64,000 nt of DNA from Fimbriiglobus sp. (GTDB lineage: Bacteria; Planctomycetota; Planctomycetia; Gemmatales; Gemmataceae), in assembly GCA_025351325.1 (NCBI GenBank), contig JANXWE010000153.1, forward strand, positions 1 to 64,000, given 5' to 3'. The notes under the pieces were generated by a model. That model saw only the letters and a program-made list of their open reading frames with translations, searched no databases and was not told the DNA's origin. The translations under genes were made by a program, and so were the position numbers. Numbering within the stretch: the stretch's first letter is position 1; the number at the start of each line of letters is the position of its first letter. Below, in pieces: positions 50,401 to 59,400 of the stretch.

Positions 50401-53400
50401 AGGAAATCGTCCCCCGACCCGGCCACGATGCTGTCCCGCCCGCCCCCGCCGTACAGCGACACACCGGGGGCGTTGGGGTTCGGGTTCCCGAGCAGGGTGT
50501 CGTTGAACACCGTCCCCACCACGCTCGCCACGGCCCGCCCGTCGGTCGCCCCGGCGAACGAGATGGTTCCGCCGGCCACCGCTTGCGTCGCGTTGGCGAG
50601 GTCGATCGACACCGGCGCGCCGAGTTGGTGGAAGTTCAGCCCGACGCTTTGCAGGGCCGATGCGGTCACCACGTTCGTGCCGAGCGACGAGCCGGTGAAC
50701 TTGAGCGTGGTCAGGCCGGTGCCGGTCACGACCGTGTTGTTCCCGGTACTCAGCGTGATGTGGTTGTCGCGCGAGTTCCCGGTGATGTTGTTTCCGACCG
50801 CACTGCCGATCACGTCCGAGTCGGTCGGGTTGACCAGGGTGATGGTCAGCAACGGTGTGACCGCTTGATCCGCCGTCGAGGCGAGGTTGAGCGTGGCCGG
50901 GCCGCTGAGCTTGGAGAGGTCGATGGTGTCGGCGTTGTTCGCATCCGACTGGGAGATGGTGGCGTGCCCCGATGCCGCCCCGCGGAAGGCGTAGGTGGTG
51001 CGCCCGCCGCCGATGAGCAGATCGTTCCCCGATCCGGAGACCAAGGTGCCGCCGCCGGCCCCGGTCATCAGCGTGGCGTTCCCGCCGCCGGCCACGAGCG
51101 AGTCGGGCAGGGCGTTGCCCCGGATGAAGTCGTTCCCGGTCGCCGATCCGACGACCCCTTGGAACAGCCCGATCAGGTAGAACGACACGCCGGTCGAGAC
51201 CTGCTGGGTGACGGCGGTCGCGGCGAGCGCGGTCGCCGCCCCGCCGACCGACAGGCCCAGGTCGAGGACGACCCGATCCGAGACCGGGAACAAAATGGTG
51301 TTCATGCCGGATTCGAGTTGATCGGTGGACGACTGATCCAGACCGACCGTGCCGAGGGCGTCCAGGTAGCCGCTGAACGGGTTCGCCGCGGTGCCGGAAA
51401 TGGTGTAGGTGTTGTCGCCGTTCTCGCCGAACAGCCCGATTTTCGACCCGCCGATGGCCGACAAGAAATCCGTTCCGCCGCCGCCGAACAGCCGCACCGT
51501 GTCCCCCCCACTGGCGAGCAGGGACGAAAGCTGGTTGCCGCCGTTGACGAGCGTGTCCGCGGAACCGTTCGTGTCCGACAGGCTGTTCCCATACCCCGTG
51601 CCGCCGACGGACAACACATTGGAGCCGCCCGTCGTCGCGATCCGGTTGAAGTTGCCCGCCCCGCCGAACAGCGTCGCGTTGGAAAGATTGACGGCGTTGA
51701 TCGAGTGGCCGCCGGCCGTCCCGCCGACGGCGAGCACGTTGATGCCCCCGGTGGCGGAGATCGAGTCGTTGGCTCCGTTCCCGCCGAACAGGGTGACGTT
51801 CGTTCCGTTCACAGAAATCAGCGAGTCGTTGCTGCCCGATCCGCCGAGCAAGGAGACGTGGGTGCTGCCGGTGTCCGCCAAGTACAGGTTGCTCCCGGAG
51901 CCGCCGACGAGAGACACGTTCCTCCCATTCGTGGAAACCAGCGAGTCGTTGTTCCCGGACTGGCCGAGCAAGTAGGCGTTCGTCACGCCCGTGGCGGACA
52001 AAGAGGCGAAGTTGCCGTAACCGCCGAGCAGGGTCAGGTTGCTGCCGCCGGAGGCGGTCAGGGTATCGTTGTTCCCAAACCCGCCGACGAGCACCAAATT
52101 GTTCGACCCGGTGGCGCTCAGGGAATCGTTGTTCCCGAAGCCGCCGATCAGTTCGCTGTTGCTGACCCCGCTGCCCGCAGTCAGCGTGTCGTCGTTGCCG
52201 AACCCGCCGATCATGATCACCCCGGTCGATGTCCCGGAGGCGCTGAGGAGAATCTTATTCCCGAACCCGCCGATCAGGATGGCGCCGTTAACGTCGGCGA
52301 CCGAGAGCCGCAGTCCGCTGCCCGACCCGCCGATCAAGCTGACGTTCGAACTGGGTGTCGCCCCGCCCCCCAGCGCCACGAGCGAGTCGTTGTTGCCCGA
52401 CCCGCCGACCAGGAGCACGTTCACCGACCCCGCCCCGGCGACGAGCGAAGCGTTGCTGCCCGATCCGCCGATCAAGCTGACGTTCACGCTGTTGGCACCC
52501 GCGACCAGCGAGTCGTTGTGGCCCGACCCGCCGACCAGACTGACGTTGACGGAACCCGCCCCGGCGAAGAGCGAGTTGTTGTTGCCGGATCCGCCCAACA
52601 GGCTCACGTTCGTCGCCCCGGAAACACCCGGCAGGGTCACGTCCCCGCCCGATCCGCCGATGACACTGACGATCCCGCGAGCCGCCACCAACGAGTCGTT
52701 GTTCCCCGACCCGCCGACGAGCGACACGTTCGCGGCTCCGGCGATGAGCGTGTCGCTCCCGCCGGAAAAGTTTCGAAGCGTCAAGCTGCCGCTGGCGACC
52801 AGGGTGTTGCCGTTCCCGGATCCCCCCACCAAACTGACGTTCGCGCTGCCCGCCCCGGCGACCAGCGAGTTGTTGTTCCCCGAGCCGCCGATGAGGGAGA
52901 TGTTCGTCGACCCGGCCAGAGCCACGAGGGAATCGTTGCCGCCGGATCCGCCGACCAGGATCACGTTCACGGCCCCAGCCCCGGCGATGAGCGAGTTGTT
53001 ATTACCCGACCCGCCGACGAGGGAGACGTTTCCGCCGCGCGCCACCAACGAGTCGTTGCTCCCGGAGCCGCCGACGGCGAGGACGTTGAGCGAGCCGGAC
53101 TGGGCCACCAGCGAGTCGTTATTCCCCGACCCGCCGAACAACAGGATGTTGACCCCGGTGCTGCCAGCCACGAGCGAGTCGTTATTCCCCGACCCGCCGA
53201 CGAGGGAGACGTTCCGGCCGTGCGCCACCAACGAATCGTTGTTCCCCGAGCCGCCGACGGCGAGGACGTCGACCGCTCCGAATTCGGCCACGAGCGTGTG
53301 GTTGTTGCCCGACCCGCCGACGAGAGACACATTGGTCGATCCGGCTCCGGCGACGAGCGAAGCGTTGTTGCCCGACCCGCCGAACAGCGTCACGTTCGCG

Positions 53401-56400
53401 CTCAGAGCCACGAGCGAATCGTTGCTGCCCGACCCGCCGACCAGACTGACGTTATGCGATCCCCCCCCGGCGACGAGCGAAGCGTTGTTGCCCGACCCGC
53501 CGATCAGGCTGACGTTGACCGATCCGGACCCGGCAATCAGCGAGTTGTTGTTGCCCGAACCGCCGACCAAGCTGACATTGCGCGACCCGCCCCCGGCGAC
53601 GAGCGAGTTGTTGTTGCCCGACCCGCCGATCAGCGACGCGTTCGCGCCGAGCGCCAGGAGCGAATCGTTGCTGCCCGACCCGCCGACCAAACTGACGTTG
53701 ACCGATCCGGCTCCGGCGACGAGCGAGTTGTTGTTGCCCGACCCGCCGATCAGCGACACGTTCGCGCCGAGCGCGAGAAGGGAATCGTTGCTGCCCGATC
53801 CGCCGACCAGCGACACGTTCTTGGATCCCGCCCCGGCGATCAGCGAGTTGTTGTTGCCCGACCCGCCGATCAGCGACACATTCGCTCCGAGTGCCAGGAG
53901 CGAATCGTTGTTGCCCGATCCGCCGATCAGACTGACGTTGACCGATCCGGCTCCGGCGACGAGCGAATTGTTGTTGCCGGACCCGCCGATCAGCGACACG
54001 TTCGCGCCGAGCGCCACGAGCGAGTCGTTGCTCCCCGACCCGCCGACCAGCGAGACGTTTTTGGATCCCGCCCCGGCGATCAGCGAGTCGTTGTTGCCCG
54101 ACCCGCCGATCAGCGTCGCGTTCTGCGTGCCGATTACACTCAGGAGATTGGTATCCTTGCCGCCCAATAGCAGCACGTTCGACCCGCCGGTCACATTGAA
54201 CGTGGCTTGCCCGCTGCTCGCCGACAGAGTGATGTTGTTCGCGTTGAACGCTTGGAGCAAGTCGTTTCCGCCGCCGCCGGAGATGCTCGCGCCGCTGGCC
54301 GCCGTCAGCGTGTCGCTCCCGGCGGTGCCGAGGACCGATTGGAACACCCCGCTCAGAAGCACCTTGTTCCCCAAGGCGTCGAACGATTGGGCCGACCCGA
54401 GGAGGGACAGGTTCAGGCTGACCGCGAACTGCTGGGACAAGTCGATGGTGTTCGCGCCGGACCCGGCGGTCACGCTCAGCACGTTCCCCGTGCTCGTGTC
54501 CACCGTGACGGGCACGATCCGGTTGGCCCCGGCCCCGCCGGTCAGGGTGTCGTTCCCGGACGCGTAGAAGGTGTTCGCCCCGATACCGCCGTTGAGCACG
54601 TTGCTCCCCGAGTCCCCCTGGAAGATGTTGATCGTCCGTCCGCCGGTGAAGACGTTGTGCGCGCCGACGGCGATGAATTCGACCGTGCTCGTGTCCGGGA
54701 GAGTCGGGTCGACGGTGATCGTGTCGAACCCGAGCGCGAGGACGATGGCGGTGGTCGTGCCGGCCAGGAAGTCGGACGCGCGGACGGTCTTCGCCACGGG
54801 GGTGGCTGCGGTTCCCGCCGCGACGGACTGGATGGTCGCCGAGAGTTGTCCCGTCGCCCCCGCCGAATCGGTGACGGTGACGGTCACCGAACCGAGGGTC
54901 GCGAGTGGGGGGATGCGGAAGGTGTACGCCGACCCGCCGCCGGTGGCGGCCAGATACAACTGCCCGTTGAGCGACACGGTGTAAGTGAATCGGTACTGCC
55001 CGCCGGGGTTGGACACGACGGCCTGGAGGCCGATGGTTCCGTCGGTTCCAATATCGACGAAGCTGAGGGTCGGCTGCGGCGGGACGTGAACCACGGCGAA
55101 CGTGGCCGACCCGGTGCCGGACGCGCCGGTGAAGTCGCGGACGGTGAGGGTGGCCGTGTACGTTCCGGCGGCGAGCGGGGTGACGCCGATCATGGGGAGC
55201 ACCCCGACTTGGAAGAATCCATTCGGCCCGGTCACGGTCCACAGGTAGCTCGCCTTCGACAGGTTCGTCAAATCCACCCCGCTCTCGAGGGCGAGGCTAG
55301 TCAGGTTGACGGTATCCCCTTCCTGAAAGTTGATCCGAGGCGACACCGGCGGGACGACCGTCACCGCCACGCTCACCGGGGCGTGGGGCACGATCACAAA
55401 AGTTCCGGCCGCGGGCGCCATGGTCGTGTACGCGTTGCCGCTCGTCGTCGTCGCCGTCACCATCATGTCGTAGCGGCCCGGTTGCGCGTTGGTCAGGGTC
55501 AGCGTGTTGGTGGTGCCGGTGCCGAACGTGCTGGTCACCCCGTCCGGGCCGAACACGCTCCACGAATAGACCGTGCCGGTGACGGCCGGACTCAGGCTTG
55601 CCGTCCAGGTGAGCGACTGCCCTTGCGTCGGGTTCACCGGCGGGGTGACGGTCAGCGCGCCCGCCGCGGCGGCCACATTGATGACGGTCAGGGTGGAGGT
55701 CTTCACCCCGTTCTGATCCGTGGCCGTCAAAGTGACGACGACGGTTCCGGCGGCGGATGCCACGAAGCTGTACGAAGCTCCGGTGCCCGTCGCCGGGGTG
55801 AGTGTGCCGGCGGTGGTGATCGCGCTCCACGACAACGTGTATGTGTTCGCCGAGCCGGAGCCGGGCCGGTTCGGGTCGGCGTCGGTGGCAGCCCCCGTCA
55901 GCGAGACCGAACTGCCGGGGGCGACCGTGAATGGTGCGCCGAATACGGTGACGGTCGGCACTGCCGCCGACACTCGTATTTGCACGGGGGCACCTATCCC
56001 CGTGCGGCCGAGGTCGTCGGTGACGGTCAGGTTGACCGTGTAGTTCCCGGCTGCGTTCGGGGTGAACACGAACAGGCCGGTCGTGTTGGTGCCGGTGAGT
56101 GTCGATTGCGTGTTGTCCGAGGTGACCGTCCACGAGTAGGTCAGGCTCCGACGGAGGGCGGCGTCGATGATCACCGCTTGGAGGTTGACGACGGTGCCGG
56201 CGGTCACGGCGGTGCCGGGGGTGACGACGATTTGCGCCGACGGGGCGGCCGAGACGACTTGGCTGACGCTGTCCGCACCGGCCGCCTGGGTGCCATCCGA
56301 CACAGCCAGGGAGACCAAGAACAGACCGCCGCCGGTCGGGGTGTAGGTGAACGTCGAAGCGTTCGTCACGGTGCCGACTGGGAGCGGGAACGGGATACCG

Positions 56401-59400
56401 TCGCGGGTCAAGCTCCAGTTAAAAGTGTAATTCGGGGTGATCGTCACACCGGTCTTCGGATCCACCGCGAGCTGCCGCGGGTCGGCGATGCGACTGGTCA
56501 GCGTCACCGGCTGCCCGGTGACGATTGCGAACGGCACCGGCGTGCCGAGCGGGTTGCCCGTGATGGTCACGCCCAGAGTGGTGGCGTTCACCGTGATCGG
56601 GGCGGAGACCGCGGTCGTCACCCCGCCGCGGCTGTCCGTCACCGTCACCGACACCACGTAGGTGCCCACCTGCTGCGGGGTGAAGAAGTACGTCTCCTGG
56701 TCGGTGGCGCCGGTCGAGACAAAAGCGGCGTTCGGCAAGGGAATCTGGCTCCCGTTGAACGTCACCGACCAAGCGGACTGGTAGGTCTTCCCGAGGATGC
56801 CGTCACTCAGGATCGGGGTGAATGGCAAGGTGATGCCGATGAGGGCGGTGCTCGGCGTGTTCAGGGTGATCGTCGGCGGCACATCGGCGAGCAGGCTCTG
56901 GGCGAACTCAGATGTGTTCCCGGCCGCATCGGTGGCCGTGACCGACACGAATTCGTTGATGGTCGTCGGCGAAGCCAAGGTGACGGAGTAATTCGCCCGG
57001 CCGACGGCGTTGGTAGTGACGGTGGTCGAGCCGAGAAACCGCTGGCCCTGGCCGTAGCCCCGAATATCGACGACGGTGTTGGCGAAGAAGTCGAGAATGT
57101 AAGTGCTGTTCGCGGCGGCGTTGACGATCCCACGCGGGTTGGTGCTGGCTCCCCCACCGATGAACGTGAGGACGGGGAAATTCTGGTAGTTGTTCGGCCC
57201 GGCGTGCCCGCTCTTGTCGTTCGCGGTCACGCCGTCCCCGCCGAGGTCGATGCCCAGGCCGGTGTTGTTGAAGATCGAGTTCCCGCGAATGGTGTTGCCG
57301 GTGGTGCCCACGCCGGTGATCTGCACGCCGACGCCGGTGTTGCCCGAGATGAGGTTGCTGGCCCCCGCTACGGTGCCGCCGACTGTCACGCCGCTCGCAC
57401 TGTCGGTGATCTCGATGCCAGTGCCGTTGGCCAAGGCGGACAGGCCGTCGAGCTTCGTGCCGATGCGGTTCCCTTGAATGAGAACATTGGTCGGCGACCC
57501 GACGCCATTGCTGTCGATCCGGATGCCGGTCGTGTTCCCGGAGATCAGGTTCATCGCCCCGGCAGTCGTCCCGCCGATGAGTGTGTTCTTCGAGCTTGAT
57601 GAGACGCGGATGCCGAACGTGGTCGCTCCGATATCTTGGGTGCCGGTCTTGTCGGTGCCGATGCGGTTGCCCTGGATGACGGTGCCGTCTGAACTGACGA
57701 ACGAGATCTGGATGCCCCGGAACCCGCCTGCGATCAGGTTCCCTTCGTTTGCTCCGCTACCACCGATGAGCAAGTCGGTCGCACTCCCCACCAGAATCGC
57801 GGTTGAGGTCGTGCGCAGGGACGTGCCGGTGATGTCCGTGCCGAGGTAATTGCCCTGGATGATTGCCGGGTTAGTTGCCGTCCCGTTGCCAATGGCGATG
57901 TCCCCGTTCGGGTTCCCGGCGATCACGTTCCGCACTCCGCCGGCCACGGCGGTCAGGTTGGACACGCCGCCGATGAGGACGAGGCCCGTGGAATTGACCA
58001 CCTGCAAACCGGGGCCGTTCGCCGCACCGCCGAGGCCGTTGCCGATGACCGTGTCCCCGTCCGCCCCGAGGCCGATGATGTTCCCCTGGACCTTGTTGCC
58101 CGTGCCCGTGCTGCTGCTGAACAGGACGCCCTGCGCCTGGTTGCCGGAGATGACGTTGCCCGCTCCCGTGCCAGGAGTTGCTGTACTGCTACCGATCTCG
58201 TTGTTGGTCACTGGGCCGTTGATGGACACGCCGACGCCGTTCCCGACTACGCCGGAGCCTGCCGCGTTCGTGCCGATGTAGTTGCCGCGAATGAGGTTGC
58301 CCGACGTGCCCACCCCTGTAATCGAGACCCCGGAACTACTATTCCCGCTGATGATGTTGCGGGCCGCTGCCGTTGTGCCACCGATGACATGGTTGGTGCC
58401 CTGGATCGACACGCCGCTGCCACCGTTGGCGCGGGCCGAGGTGCCGGTCGCATCGGTGCCGATGTAGTTGCCCGCGACGGTGACGGCAACGGTACCGCTG
58501 ACTAGCACCCCGGTGTTCGTGTTGCCGGAGATTACGTTGCGCTCTTCCACGTCTGCCGTACCGTTGCCGTCGGTGCCGATGCGGACGCCGTTCTGCGCTT
58601 GAATGCCGAACTGCTGCGTGCCCGCCGAGACGCCGTCCGGTCGCAGACCGATCCAGTTCCCAGCCACCACGTTCGCCCCGTCGAGGACGACGCCGCGATC
58701 GAGGTTGCCGCTGATGTAGTTTCGCTCGTTGGCGTTGAAGGCGTCATTCGACCCGTCGGTGCCAATGATGTTGCCGCCGGTGGATTGGAGGAAAACCCCG
58801 TCTCGGTTCGCCACCGATCCGGTGCCCGCCGCATTCAGCCCGATGAAGTTCCCAGCAATGCGGTTGCCGTCGGCGGAAACGATCGACACGCCGGCGCTCG
58901 TGTTGCCGCTAATCACGTTCCCTTCGCCCGAGTCCGTGACACCGTTCCCGTCCGTCCCGATGAAGTTGCCGGTCGCATTGCCAGTGAGGAAGACGCCGTC
59001 GTTGTTGGCGACGGCGCTCGTACCCGCCGCGTTGGTGCCGATGTAGTTGCCTTGAACGCGGTTCCCGGTCGTCGTCGCCCCGGAAATCTGCACGCCTTCC
59101 GTGGTGTTCCCGCTGACCACGTTGCCGGCGAACTGCCCTTGGCTGACGATGGTGACCGTGCCGACGATCCCGTTCTCGGTGAGAACCATGGACGGCAGGA
59201 TTGCATACTGAAGCGTACCGCCGAAGGTGACCGTGTACACATTGGCCAGTTGCGTGACCGTGGCCGACCCGCCCGCGCCGCCGATACTCGTCAGCGCATT
59301 CAACGCCGTCTGAACTTGAAGTGCCGTGGCGTTGAAGGCGAGCGGGGAAGTGACATTCGGCCCGAATGAGAGTAGGAAGAAGCCGGCGCCGATCGTGATC

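Noticed and set aside
51600-54160. Possible CRISPR array because of regular direct repeats
   Set aside because: Units are contiguous coding repeats without unique spacers, in frame within the giant ORF, and no cas genes are present.
49608-54170. 1520-codon + strand ORF opposite the giant gene (RPADQRHVRAE repeats)
   Set aside because: Its repeats mirror the GSGNN array on the other strand; high GC and strong codon bias suppress antisense stops. No recognisable domain.
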